Assembly: GCF_001420915.1 (NCBI RefSeq)
Contig: NZ_CP013021.1
Span: 940,001-1,004,000 of the forward strand
Direction of reading: 5' to 3'
Source: Agarivorans gilvus
Lineage (GTDB): Bacteria; Pseudomonadota; Gammaproteobacteria; Enterobacterales; Celerinatantimonadaceae
Length of the DNA: 64,000 nt
The notes below the pieces were generated by a model. That model made no database searches. It had not been told where the DNA came from and was given only the letters and a program-made list of their open reading frames with translations. Both the position numbers and the translations under genes were made by a program. Below are positions 46,006-54,916 of the stretch, in pieces; position 1 is the first letter of the stretch; each line of letters begins with the position of its first letter.

Positions 46006-47052
46006 TTAATGTCCTCCTACGGCCAGGTTTTGTTGGCAAACATCGGGTAAAGGTAGATCCACGACAAAGCGCGCCCCCTGTTCTGCGGCCTCCACCCTAA
46101 TCTCTCCTTGGTGGGCATTCACTACGGATTTGACTACAGCTAAACCTAAGCCAGTCCCGTTTTGTTTGGTGGTATAAAAAGGTTCGAAAATTCGATTGGG
46201 ATCAGCTTCTTTAATACCGCCAGCTTGATCCTCGATAGCAATTTGCAAAGCGCCATCACAATAAGCTGTAGAAACCAAAATGTCGCTATTGGGGGCACTT
46301 TGTTGAGCGGCATTTTCCACCAAATTAGATAAGGCAGAAACCAAAGCGTTGGCATTTACCAACAATGTAGTATTAGGCAGCTTAAGCACCCGTTTAAAAT
46401 TCACTTGATAACGACGCATACAGGCCTCAGTTGCCGCCTGTAAACAATCAATAATCTGTTCCACCGAGACATCGCTAACTACCATTTTCTCGCCGCTTTT
46501 GGCAAACAACAGCATGTCATTAACTTGAGTTTCTAGATCGTTCAGCCTCGCCATCATTTTTCCCTGAAAATTCTCTCGGGCCTTATCGGATAAGGTTTTA
46601 TTGGCGAGGTTAGAGCCATACAGCATGGCCGCTGATAAGGGAGTGCGAATTTGATGAGCCAAGGATGCGACCATTTTGCCCAAGGCTGATAAGCGCTGCA
46701 GTTTGGCCACATTGGCTTGAAGTTGCCGAGTATGGGTCATATCGGTCAATACGATTAATTGGCCTTGTCGGTCTTGCAAAGGCGATAAACTCAACTGCAC
46801 TCTGCGCCCATCCACCAACGACAATTCATGACCATCATCAGCCTTGGGGGCGAATAAACGCGGCACAGCTTCTAGCCAGCGTTGCTGTTCTATGTCGTCA
46901 CCGAGTAACTGCTTTGCCACCGGATTGGCTCTTGATACATAGCCTTTATTGTCCAGCAACACCAAACCTGATGGCATCACATCAAAAATCTGAGACAAAT
47001 TGTGCTCAGACAAATTACTGCTGGGTTGCTGTTGAGTGTGCTGTGAAAGCAT
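46006..47052 (-). CDS. flrB: Flagellar sensor histidine kinase FlrB
   Basis: FlrB is the soluble kinase for FlrC. The 348-residue product has a PAS domain (DVMPSGLVLLDNKGYVSRAN), a HisKA helix with the phosphorylated histidine in VASLAHQIRTPLSAAMLYGS and an HATPase domain (VSALSNLVENAAQQSAP; GTGLGLAVVKSVVNAHQGE). It has no membrane segment, as known for FlrB/FleS. It sits between flrA and flrC. The spacer to flrA holds a terminator and a sigma-54 promoter, fitting activation by FlrA. Confidence 0.92.
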   Translation of the reverse strand: MLSQHTQQQPSSNLSEHNLSQIFDVMPSGLVLLDNKGYVSRANPVAKQLLGDDIEQQRWLEAVPRLFAPKADDGHELSLVDGRRVQLSLSPLQDRQGQLIVLTDMTHTRQLQANVAKLQRLSALGKMVASLAHQIRTPLSAAMLYGSNLANKTLSDKARENFQGKMMARLNDLETQVNDMLLFAKSGEKMVVSDVSVEQIIDCLQAATEACMRRYQVNFKRVLKLPNTTLLVNANALVSALSNLVENAAQQSAPNSDILVSTAYCDGALQIAIEDQAGGIKEADPNRIFEPFYTTKQNGTGLGLAVVKSVVNAHQGEIRVEAAEQGARFVVDLPLPDVCQQNLAVGGH

Positions 47053-47095
47053 TGAGTAAGCTCCGCGTCATAAAACCGTTAACACTGCTTACTCA

Positions 47096-47111
47096 ATCAA
47101 GTTTCGTGCCA
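47096..47111 (-). promoter_or_regulatory. Sigma-54 type promoter of flrBC
   Basis: Minus strand TGGCACG, four bases, TTGAT: matches the -24/-12 consensus TGGCACG-N4-TTGCA except one base in the -12 element. It is 44 bases before the flrB start and is the expected target of FlrA. Confidence 0.7.
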
Positions 47112-47112
47112 T

Positions 47113-47139
47113 AAAAAATACATTTAAATTCAATGTATT
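47113..47139 (-). terminator. Intrinsic terminator after flrA
   Basis: Minus strand: AATACAT, short AT-rich loop, ATGTATT, then TTTT. It lies just after the flrA stop (47157) and just before the flrBC promoter, separating the two transcripts. The stem is AT-rich and so weak. Confidence 0.5.
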
Positions 47140-47156
47140 AATGGCATGAGAATGGC

Positions 47157-48638
47157 CTAACCTTCTTTACTCAAACCGTATTTACGCATTTTTTCCACCA
47201 GCGTAGTCCGGCGCATTCCAAGTTGTTCAGCGGCTCGCGCCACTACACCGTCTTGCTGATCGAGGGCTTGTTTAATCAGGTCGACTTCGAGTTCCGCCAA
47301 CAATTCTTTTAAGTTGACGCCTTCATCGGGCAATTGCTGCACCGCGCCCCAACCATCATCTTCGGCCAGGTCACTCTGCTCTGCATCATCAAACAAGCCT
47401 TCAGGACTTGGATCAGAAAATACCGAGGCATCTTCATCGTTAAAAATGGCTAATAAGGCATCGCGCTCGGCTAGCTCAGGGCTGTAATTAGGCTCATAAG
47501 CTTCAGCATCAATATGGCGATATTTAGGCGGCAAATCATGCACATCAACAATTTGATTAGGATGTAAGATCAATAAGCGTTCAACTAAGTTGGATAGCTC
47601 ACGCACATTACCCGGCCATTGGTGTTGCATTAAAGACTCAACGGCTCGCTGAGTAAAGCGCACCACCGCCGCGTGTTCTTCTTCGTGGCGATTAACCAAC
47701 TCTTGCAACAGCAGCGGAATATCGTCTTGGCGCTCGCGTAGAGACGGCATCTCAATAGGGAACACATTTAAGCGGTAATATAAGTCTTCGCGAAATTTCT
47801 CTTGTTCAATCATTCGCTCCAAGTGACGGTGGGTAGCCGCGACCACCCGCACATCAGCATGAATAGGCTTACTGCCGCCCACCCGTTCAAACTGACGCTC
47901 TTGTAGCACCCGCAGTAGCTTAACCTGCATTGGCATTGGCATGTCACCAATTTCGTCTAAAAATAAGGTGCCGCCTTCAGCTAGCTCAAAACGGCCTTTA
48001 CGCATAGCAAAGGCGCCAGTAAATGCGCCTTTTTCATGACCAAACAGCTCACTTTCCAGCAGATCTGGTGGAATTGCGCCACAGTTAATCGGCACAAAGG
48101 GGCCTTCACAACGAGCCGAATGGTCATGAATGGCTTTCGCTACCACTTCTTTACCTGTACCCGACTCACCTAGAATGAGTACGTTCGCTTCTTTGCCCGC
48201 CACCTGTTCAATTAAATGGCGAATTTCCTGAATAGCGATGCCTTTACCAATTAAATTTTGACGTAAGCGCTCGCTTCTCGCAGGAGTCGTTTTTCCAGGA
48301 AGATGAGTAAGATAGGCATCACAGTGGTGAAGTAATTGAGTGAGTTGTTCGTAACTAAAAGGCTGTTCTAAATGGCCGATTAAATTCGGTAAATCAGCGA
48401 GAGATTCTCCCTCTCCAACACTGAGAAAAGGATACTGAGGAAACTGGGAGATAAGTGCGGCGACATCATCATCGAGCTGCTTGCTAATCACCACCACTTT
48501 GTCGACACTATCTTGCTCGGCCAAACAATCAATTTGGCAGCTTTCACTAGGCTGACCAATAAACCCGAGCACCGTTTCAAGTTGCTTAGCTCTCTCTGCG
48601 TCGCTTTCGCAAACCAAAACGCGTTTGGATGCCTGCAT
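47157..48638 (-). CDS. flrA: Master flagellar regulator FlrA (FleQ family)
   Basis: FlrA (FleQ) is the sigma-54 activator at the top of polar flagellar gene control and can bind cyclic di-GMP. The 493-residue product has a degenerate receiver (RVLVCESDAERAKQLETVLG, without the usual phosphoacceptor context) and an AAA+ domain with LGESGTGKEVVAKAIHDHSA, the GHEKGAFTGA loop and GGTLFLDEIGDMPM. An acidic linker and a Fis helix-turn-helix (RAAEQLGMRRTTLVEKMRKY) follow. I start at the ATG at 48638 (GGGGATAAGG before it); a frame extends 45 bases upstream. The two GGDEF-linked genes near 8 kb show that the cell makes its likely ligand. Confidence 0.92.
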   Translation of the reverse strand: MQASKRVLVCESDAERAKQLETVLGFIGQPSESCQIDCLAEQDSVDKVVVISKQLDDDVAALISQFPQYPFLSVGEGESLADLPNLIGHLEQPFSYEQLTQLLHHCDAYLTHLPGKTTPARSERLRQNLIGKGIAIQEIRHLIEQVAGKEANVLILGESGTGKEVVAKAIHDHSARCEGPFVPINCGAIPPDLLESELFGHEKGAFTGAFAMRKGRFELAEGGTLFLDEIGDMPMPMQVKLLRVLQERQFERVGGSKPIHADVRVVAATHRHLERMIEQEKFREDLYYRLNVFPIEMPSLRERQDDIPLLLQELVNRHEEEHAAVVRFTQRAVESLMQHQWPGNVRELSNLVERLLILHPNQIVDVHDLPPKYRHIDAEAYEPNYSPELAERDALLAIFNDEDASVFSDPSPEGLFDDAEQSDLAEDDGWGAVQQLPDEGVNLKELLAELEVDLIKQALDQQDGVVARAAEQLGMRRTTLVEKMRKYGLSKEG

Positions 48639-48688
48639 CCTTATCCCCTGCTTAATAAGCTGCCATCTAGCAGTCTTAGTCAATTACC

Positions 48689-48718
48689 TTATAAAAATTG
48701 ATTTTAAACAAGCGTCAA
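48689..48718 (-). promoter_or_regulatory. Possible flrA sigma-70 promoter
   Basis: Minus strand TTGACG (48713-48718) and TTATAA (48689-48694), 18 bases apart, about 50 bases before the flrA start. The elements are imperfect. No clear promoter for pseB was seen in the rest of 48684-48957. Confidence 0.4.
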
Positions 48719-48957
48719 AAATACGCAAGACATTAGGCCGAAAACCGACAAAAATATGACGCCGCTACTATTTCGTCTATCAAATAACAACGGAAGGTGG
48801 CTTATTCAGCTACTAGGTGCTAATAAATTCGATATAAAATTCAAAAGCCTATGTTTTTTCGCTGAGCTGATAAATATTGGAGCAGTTATTGCTTTAGCAG
48901 TTTTAAGCTCGGAGACCCCCAGCCCAAATGGTATAAACCCGAATATATGGAAGTGTT

Positions 48958-49959
48958 ATGTTTGATAATAAATCGATTTTGATTACCGGCGGAACAGGCT
49001 CTTTCGGCAAAAAATACACTAAAACGATTCTCGAACGTTATAAACCCAAACGTTTAATCATATATTCACGTGACGAGCTAAAACAATTCGAGATGCAACA
49101 GGTATTTGATGCTCCTTGCATGCGCTATTTTATCGGCGATGTACGTGATGCTGAACGCCTAACCCAGGCAATGAATGGCGTGGATTACGTCATCCACGCA
49201 GCGGCGTTAAAACAAGTTCCTGCGGCAGAATACAATCCCATGGAATGTATCAAAACCAATGTCTATGGCGCAGAAAACGTCATTAAGGCGGCCATTGCCA
49301 ATAACGTTAAAAAGGTTATTGCTCTTAGTACCGATAAAGCGGCTGCTCCAATTAATCTTTATGGCGCTACAAAACTAGCCTCAGATAAACTTTTTGTAGC
49401 AGCGAATAATATGGTCGGTCAAGGACAAACCCGTTTTGCAGTGGTTCGTTATGGTAATGTTGTAGGCTCACGCGGCTCTGTGGTCCCCTTCTTTAAACGC
49501 TTAATCGACAATGGTACAGACCATCTCCCTATTACTCATGAAGAGATGACTCGGTTTTGGATTACCCTGCAACAAGGGGTGGATTTTGTACTGAAAAACT
49601 TTACCCGTATGCATGGCGGGGAAATTTTTATTCCTAAAATCCCATCGGTTCGTATTGTCGATTTAGCTAAAGCCTACGCTCCTGAGCTGCCCATTAAGAT
49701 CGTGGGTATTCGCCCCGGCGAAAAACTACATGAAATAATGTGTCCAAGTGATGACTCTCACTTGACCCTAGAGTTCGAAGATCATTTCGTTATTTGCCCC
49801 AGCATTAAGTTCTTCAATGGCGAGCATGACTATGGCATTAACCAAATTAACGAACAGGGACATCCAGTTGCCGCAGGCTATGAGTATCATTCAGGAACCA
49901 ACCCTGAATTTTTGAATACCCAGCAAATATTAGAATTTGATAAGCACTCAGTACTATGA
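48958..49959 (+). CDS. pseB: UDP-N-acetylglucosamine 4,6-dehydratase (inverting) PseB
   Basis: PseB starts pseudaminic acid synthesis by dehydrating and C5-inverting UDP-GlcNAc. The 333-residue short-chain dehydrogenase has ILITGGTGSFGKKYTKTIL, DVRDAERLTQAMNGVDYVIH and the family's active-site set ALSTDKAAAPINLYGATKLA (Asp, Lys, Tyr), which differs from ordinary SDR dehydratases. GGAAG precedes the ATG. The stop overlaps pseC. The product feeds PseC. Confidence 0.95.
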   Translation: MFDNKSILITGGTGSFGKKYTKTILERYKPKRLIIYSRDELKQFEMQQVFDAPCMRYFIGDVRDAERLTQAMNGVDYVIHAAALKQVPAAEYNPMECIKTNVYGAENVIKAAIANNVKKVIALSTDKAAAPINLYGATKLASDKLFVAANNMVGQGQTRFAVVRYGNVVGSRGSVVPFFKRLIDNGTDHLPITHEEMTRFWITLQQGVDFVLKNFTRMHGGEIFIPKIPSVRIVDLAKAYAPELPIKIVGIRPGEKLHEIMCPSDDSHLTLEFEDHFVICPSIKFFNGEHDYGINQINEQGHPVAAGYEYHSGTNPEFLNTQQILEFDKHSVL

Positions 49960-51104
49960 TCCCTTATGGTAAACAACAAATCAGCCAGCAGGATATTGAG
50001 GCAGTTATCGCCACGCTGGAGTCTGATTTTTTAACTCAGGGACCACAAGTCCCTGCATTCGAACGGGCAATTGCAAAAGCACTTGGCGCCCAGCATGCAA
50101 TAGCGGTGAATTCAGCAACCAGCGCCCTACACTTAGCCTGCCTAGCGCTAAACGTTGGCCCTGGCGATCATGTTTGGACTAGCCCGATTACTTTTGTTGC
50201 ATCAGCTAATTGTGCCCGTTATTGTGGGGCTGAAGTGGACTTTGTCGATATCGACCCCGTTAGCTACAACATGTCGGTAGAGGCCTTATCAACTAAGCTT
50301 AAACAGGCTGCGGTAATCAATGCCTTACCCAAAGTAGTCATCCCTGTGCATCTTTGTGGGCAAGTGTGTGATATGCAAGCGATATACGCCCTATCACAGC
50401 AGTATGGTTTTAAAATCATTGAAGATGCCAGCCACGCAATTGGGGCTAACTACCAACAACAAGCCGTTGGCAACGGGCGTTATAGTGACATCACTATCTT
50501 TAGTTTTCATCCGGTGAAAATTATCACCACCGCAGAAGGCGGTATGGCTTGCTGTAACGATGCGGAACTCGCGGACAAAATGCGCTTGCTGCACTCACAC
50601 GGCATTACTCGTGATCCTGAGCTAATGCTCGAAAACAGCCAAGGCCCATGGTATTACCAGCAACTAGAGCTGGGCTTTAACTATAGAATGACTGAAATGC
50701 AGGCGGCGCTGGGCCTGTCGCAATTAAACAATCTTAAGCGATGGATTGAACAACGCGAGCAATTGGCCCAAGCATACGATGACTTACTAAAAGACCTCCC
50801 AGTCAAGCTGCCAATACAAAGCCCCATGCAAAACTCGGCTAGGCATTTATATGTCATTCAAGTCGAAGCCAACAAGCGGCTATCACTATTCAAGTATTTA
50901 CGAGCTCAGCAGATTGGAGTAAATGTTCACTACATCCCGGTTCATTTACAACCCTACTACCAACGACTCGGCTTTAAAGCAGGCGACTTTCCGCAAGCTG
51001 AAGACTATTACCAAGGCTGTTTAAGCCTGCCTCTCCACCCCGGCTTAACTGAGCAACAGCAACACTACGTGGTGGAAAAAATAAGCGAGTTTTTTAATGA
51101 GTAA
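49956..51104 (+). CDS. pseC: UDP-4-keto-6-deoxy-sugar aminotransferase PseC
   Basis: PseC adds the C4 amino group to the PseB product with pyridoxal phosphate and glutamate. The 382-residue product is a DegT/DnrJ/EryC1-fold enzyme: AVNSATSALHLACLALNVGP, DASHAIGANYQ, and the lysine in TIFSFHPVKIITTAEGGMAC that holds the cofactor. The C-terminal HLYVIQVEANKRLSLFKYLR and GCLSLPLHPGLTEQQQ are typical. Overlaps pseB by 4 bases (ATGA) and pseF by 8. Confidence 0.95.
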   Translation: MIPYGKQQISQQDIEAVIATLESDFLTQGPQVPAFERAIAKALGAQHAIAVNSATSALHLACLALNVGPGDHVWTSPITFVASANCARYCGAEVDFVDIDPVSYNMSVEALSTKLKQAAVINALPKVVIPVHLCGQVCDMQAIYALSQQYGFKIIEDASHAIGANYQQQAVGNGRYSDITIFSFHPVKIITTAEGGMACCNDAELADKMRLLHSHGITRDPELMLENSQGPWYYQQLELGFNYRMTEMQAALGLSQLNNLKRWIEQREQLAQAYDDLLKDLPVKLPIQSPMQNSARHLYVIQVEANKRLSLFKYLRAQQIGVNVHYIPVHLQPYYQRLGFKAGDFPQAEDYYQGCLSLPLHPGLTEQQQHYVVEKISEFFNE

Positions 51105-51792
51105 CATAGCGATTATTCCGGCACGCGGAGGCAGTAAGCGGATCCCCCACAAAAACGTCAAGTTGTTTTGCGGCAAACCGATCATTGCTTACAGTATCGA
51201 AGCAGCCCTCAATTCAGGCTGTTTTGACAAAGTCATAGTATCAACCGATGACCCCGAAATTGCCGATATCGCAGCTCACCATGGCGCAGAGATTCCATTT
51301 TTACGGCCACCAGAACTCAGTGATGACCACGCAACAACAACACCGGTGATTCAACACGCCCTGCAACATTTTTTGCCGCAGGAAAACTTCGATTTTGCCT
51401 GCTGTATCTATGCCACTGCCCCATTTATCACTCCAACGTGGCTTAAACAAAGCTATCAATTGCTACAGCAGCATGACACCGAATATAGCTATCCGGTGGT
51501 TGCATTTCCCGCACCAATACAACGCGCCTTAGAAATAGAGCCCGCGTCACAGACCATTAGAATGAGCCAGCCAGAAAATGTCTTGCTACGAAGTCAGGAT
51601 TTACCACCTCGTTATTACGACAGTGGTCAGTTTTACTGGGGTAAAAGCAGCGCTTTTCTCAATGCCACGCCGATCTTAAGCGCAAAAGCTAAGGCCCTAG
51701 TGCTAGAAAAATCCAGTGTGGTAGATATTGATGACGCCCAAGATTGGCTAATCGCAGAAAACCTTTATCGTAGCCAATATTCACAGGCCTAG
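51097..51792 (+). CDS. pseF: Pseudaminic acid cytidylyltransferase PseF
   Basis: PseF activates pseudaminic acid to the CMP form for the glycosyltransferase. The 231-residue product has the cytidylyltransferase opening IIPARGGSKRIPHKNVKLFC, KVIVSTDDPEIADIA, the FACCIYATAPFIT segment and DSGQFYWGK, the last typical of PseF over NeuA. It is listed before the synthase PseI in gene order, but it acts after it. The gene overlaps pseC by 8 bases and is 1 base from pseG. Confidence 0.94.
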   Translation: MSNIAIIPARGGSKRIPHKNVKLFCGKPIIAYSIEAALNSGCFDKVIVSTDDPEIADIAAHHGAEIPFLRPPELSDDHATTTPVIQHALQHFLPQENFDFACCIYATAPFITPTWLKQSYQLLQQHDTEYSYPVVAFPAPIQRALEIEPASQTIRMSQPENVLLRSQDLPPRYYDSGQFYWGKSSAFLNATPILSAKAKALVLEKSSVVDIDDAQDWLIAENLYRSQYSQA

Positions 51793-51793
51793 T

Positions 51794-53332
51794 ATGAGAA
51801 TCGCGATTAGAACAGATGCATCAGCAGAGATAGGGACTGGGCACCTCATGCGTTGTCTTTGTTTGGCAAAATGCTTAGCCGAGCGAGGACACCAGATACT
51901 CTTCATCTGTAACCCTTTACCTTTAAGCCTTAAGCAACAGCTAGCGGCCTACTCTTTGCCACTGTGTGAACTGGCTGAAGCCAAGCTCCCCATTCAGCAG
52001 CATGCCCCGCAAACTTGGTTGGGACGCAGCCAAGATCAAGATGCTCAACTGACCATTCAAGCCTTGGCTCACCATTCCAGTGAGTCATGGGACTGGCTGA
52101 TTGTAGACCACTATGCCATCGACCAGCGCTGGCAAAGCCTACTGCAAAAGCAAGTAAAAGATATTCTGGTGATTGATGACCTAGCCAACCGCCAACACCA
52201 TTGCAGCATGCTCATCGATCAAGGACTTAAGCGCAAGCTCTCTGATTATCAGCCGCTTCTTGCGCCTCCATCAAGTACCTTACTAGGACTTGACTACTGT
52301 TTATTACGTGAAGAATTTCAACACGCCAAACAGCAGCTACGACGCAAACCGCCTAATCAGAAACTAAAACTGCTAATCAACATGGGCGGAGCAGACTTAG
52401 GTAACATGAGCTTAAAAATATTGCACTTGCTTGAACAAAGCCGCTTTGCCGCATCATTAAGCCTTACTATTATCACTGGGGCCGCTTACCCCTACCAAGA
52501 GCAATTACAACAGCAATTATTGCACAGCCCCATCCCAAGCCAATACTTTCATGATGTTAGTAACATGGCACAACATTTACTTGCAGCCGATATCGCCATC
52601 GGGGCTTGCGGAGGAGCAGCTTGGGAGCGGGTAGCATTACAGCTCCCCAGTTTGTGCTTAGTCTTGGCTGAAAATCAACAAGCTAACGCAAGGGCTTTAC
52701 AAGATATTAAGGTTGCACAGGCACTAGAAGAGTTAGAACTCAGCACGCCCCATGCACTGGATAAAGCCATTAGCCAGCTGCTCACTGACTACGCAAGTAT
52801 CACTGCAAGTTGTGAGAAATTAATCGACCTAAACGGCAGTAGCCGAATCGCTGTTGCCATGGAAAGCCAGCAAATAAACCAACAAAGGCATGCCTACCTA
52901 AAACTAGCTAGCCCCAGTGACAGTGAGACACTGCTGCGTTGGCAGCAGCATCCGAATACCCGGAAATTTGCTTTAAACCCAGCCACTCCAGTACCCGATG
53001 AACACCATGCTTGGTTTAAGCAGGCCTTATCCAATCCGGCTGAACATATTTTTATTATTAGAGTCAATAATCAGGATGTGGGCTGTGTCAGAACAAGCCA
53101 AATGGCGCGCTTTGGCCATTATCTTGTATCTATCTATATTGCCCCTGAACACTATCAACAAGGCTTTGCCAGCATGGCCTTAACTCAAATCCGACAGCTA
53201 TTACCTCAAGCCTTCTTTCATGCCACCATACTGCCTGTTAATATTCCTTCTAAAAAGCTATTTCAATCACAAGCTTATATCCAAGTGAATCAGCAATCGT
53301 GGTTACAACCACCGAGGCCAATACATGACTAA
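51794..53332 (+). CDS. pseG: PseG-PseH fusion: UDP-sugar hydrolase and N-acetyltransferase
   Basis: Residues 1-355 are PseG, the hydrolase that removes UDP: RTDASAEIGTGHLMRCLCLA with His17, the catalytic residue in C. jejuni PseG, LIVDHYAID and ACGGAAWERVALQLPSLCL. Residues about 370-505 are a GNAT domain (LASPSDSETLLRWQQHPNTR; PDEHHAWFKQALSN; IYIAPEHYQQGFASMALTQI), the PseH type that acetylates the C4 amine. PseH acts directly before PseG, so the fusion joins successive steps. No separate pseH is visible, so the fused domain is the only candidate. The gene is 1 base from pseF and overlaps pseI by 8. Confidence 0.92.
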   Translation: MRIAIRTDASAEIGTGHLMRCLCLAKCLAERGHQILFICNPLPLSLKQQLAAYSLPLCELAEAKLPIQQHAPQTWLGRSQDQDAQLTIQALAHHSSESWDWLIVDHYAIDQRWQSLLQKQVKDILVIDDLANRQHHCSMLIDQGLKRKLSDYQPLLAPPSSTLLGLDYCLLREEFQHAKQQLRRKPPNQKLKLLINMGGADLGNMSLKILHLLEQSRFAASLSLTIITGAAYPYQEQLQQQLLHSPIPSQYFHDVSNMAQHLLAADIAIGACGGAAWERVALQLPSLCLVLAENQQANARALQDIKVAQALEELELSTPHALDKAISQLLTDYASITASCEKLIDLNGSSRIAVAMESQQINQQRHAYLKLASPSDSETLLRWQQHPNTRKFALNPATPVPDEHHAWFKQALSNPAEHIFIIRVNNQDVGCVRTSQMARFGHYLVSIYIAPEHYQQGFASMALTQIRQLLPQAFFHATILPVNIPSKKLFQSQAYIQVNQQSWLQPPRPIHD

Positions 53333-54386
53333 CACGGTATACATCAACGGACGCGCCATCGGCCCACAACATCCGCCCTATATCATTGCAGAGCTCTCAG
53401 CCAACCATAATGGTAGCCTAGCTAATGCCCTGCTCTCCCTAGAGGTTTTTAAGTCTTGCGGTGCTGATGCAGTGAAAATTCAAAGTTACACAGCAGATAC
53501 GATGACCATAGATTGTGACCGCCCTGAATTCAAAATCCAGGGAGGGCTATGGGATGGCTACACGCTATACGAACTCTATAAAGAAGCTCATACGCCCTTC
53601 GAATGGCACCAAGCCTTATTTGATAAAGCGGCAGAACTGGAGCTAACATTGTTTTCTAGCCCATTCGATGAGAGCGCGGTCGACTTACTGGAAAGCTTAA
53701 ACGCCCCAGCCTACAAGGTTGCTTCTTTTGAGGCAACAGATCTTCCTCTAATTGCCTACATCGCCAAAACCGGTAAGCCTTTAATTATCTCTACCGGTAT
53801 GGCCTCTCTTGAAGAAATTGAAGAAGCCGTAAGCTGTGCTAAAAATAACGGGTGCCGTGAGCTAGTACTACTCCACTGCATTAGTGCCTATCCTGCTCCT
53901 GTCGAGCAAGCCAATCTAGCCACTATACAAGATCTAGCAAAACGCTTCGGCTGTGTAGTGGGACTATCTGATCACAGCTTGGGAAACATCGTCGCAACCA
54001 CAGCTGTCTCACTAGGTGCAGCTTTAATTGAAAAGCATGTCACTTTAGACCGAAATCAGCCGGGACCTGACTCTGCTTTTTCACTAGAGCCTCATGAACT
54101 CAAAGAATTATGTAATCAAACCAAACTCGCCTGGCAGGCCGTCGGACAAATCGACTATTCCCGTAAAAAGTCAGAAGAGGCCAATCTCCAGTTTCGTCGC
54201 TCAATTTACTTTGTAAAAGAGATGCGAGCCGGAGAAAAAATTAATAAAAAGCATATCCGAAGAATAAGGCCGGGCTTAGGTTTGGAGCCAAAGTTTTATG
54301 AACAACTGCTAGGCCGTGAAGTTGTACAAGATATAAAACCTGGCATGGCATGTGCTTGGAATTTACTAAAACCGATTGATAGTTAA
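53325..54386 (+). CDS. pseI: Pseudaminic acid synthase PseI
   Basis: PseI condenses the 6-deoxy-diacetamido hexose with phosphoenolpyruvate to form pseudaminic acid. The 353-residue product has an N-terminal NeuB-type TIM barrel (PYIIAELSANHNGSLANALL; VKIQSYTADTMTID; ISTGMASLEEIEEAV; SDHSLGNIVATTAVSLGA; IEKHVTLDR) and a C-terminal antifreeze-like SAF domain from about 290 (SIYFVKEMRAGEKINKKHIR). YTADTMT is usual in PseI rather than NeuB or LegI. It ends the pse operon. Confidence 0.95.
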   Translation: MTNTVYINGRAIGPQHPPYIIAELSANHNGSLANALLSLEVFKSCGADAVKIQSYTADTMTIDCDRPEFKIQGGLWDGYTLYELYKEAHTPFEWHQALFDKAAELELTLFSSPFDESAVDLLESLNAPAYKVASFEATDLPLIAYIAKTGKPLIISTGMASLEEIEEAVSCAKNNGCRELVLLHCISAYPAPVEQANLATIQDLAKRFGCVVGLSDHSLGNIVATTAVSLGAALIEKHVTLDRNQPGPDSAFSLEPHELKELCNQTKLAWQAVGQIDYSRKKSEEANLQFRRSIYFVKEMRAGEKINKKHIRRIRPGLGLEPKFYEQLLGREVVQDIKPGMACAWNLLKPIDS

Positions 54387-54404
54387 AATAAAAACTGAGT
54401 TCGT

Positions 54405-54428
54405 GGTGCACCGTTGTTTCGGTGTACC
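54405..54428. other. Hairpin downstream of pseI
   Basis: GGTGCACCG, loop TTGTTT, CGGTGTACC: a 9-bp stem with one wobble, 18 bases past the pseI stop. No T tract follows, so it is not a clear intrinsic terminator. It marks the boundary with the next block. Confidence 0.4.
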
Positions 54429-54465
54429 CTGCGGACAATTCAAACAACTAATTTAGGTAATGAAG

Positions 54466-54876
54466 ATGAGTGAATCAATCAACATCAGCGAACTAATGAA
54501 AGCCACGGCCAAAGATGCCATTGACTTTGCAGCCAATGAATTTAACGTAACGCTGGACTATTCTGAAGAAAGCGTTTCACTGGTTCAAGCTATCATTAGC
54601 AAAATCGATATACTTTCACTTGATGACAACCAGTTATTTACTCTTTCATTTATGTATGGTGCTTATCTTGGCGAAGTGTTTATTCAACATGTTGGAGGTA
54701 ACTGGCTCCATATAGAAGAGAGTGAAGATGAGCCACCACAAACCTTTGTTGCTATAGGTGAAAACACCATTGCTTTTCCGGGCAAGGTCTACCAGGCATT
54801 AACTAGTAGCGATGATCAAAATTTAGATGAATATTATTGTGAACTAGTCCACAGCCATCAACCCCAAGCAAATTAA
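54466..54876 (+). CDS. Protein of unknown function inside the glycosylation island
   Basis: A 136-residue acidic, soluble protein without signal peptide or membrane segment. I start at the ATG at 54466, because AGG sits 8 bases before it; the ATG two codons earlier is too near that site. A central FMYGAYLGEVFIQHVGGNWL followed by a short strand and ENTIAFPGKVYQALTS recalls a group of small bacterial proteins with a GxYxGEV...GGxW pattern, whose function I do not know. It is between pseI and rmlA and has no sugar-enzyme motif. It may be a bystander or a regulator of the cluster. Confidence 0.65.
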   Translation: MSESINISELMKATAKDAIDFAANEFNVTLDYSEESVSLVQAIISKIDILSLDDNQLFTLSFMYGAYLGEVFIQHVGGNWLHIEESEDEPPQTFVAIGENTIAFPGKVYQALTSSDDQNLDEYYCELVHSHQPQAN

Positions 54877-54916
54877 AGTACTTTCAACTAATCGTAAACC
54901 CGGTATGGAGCAATGC

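Noticed and set aside
48850..48900. Sigma-28 flagellar promoter before pseB
   Set aside because: GCTGATAA is present but no TAAAGTTT-like element lies 11 bases before it.
48756..48965. 69-codon plus-strand open frame before pseB
   Set aside because: No good start signal, it overlaps pseB and has no recognisable domain.
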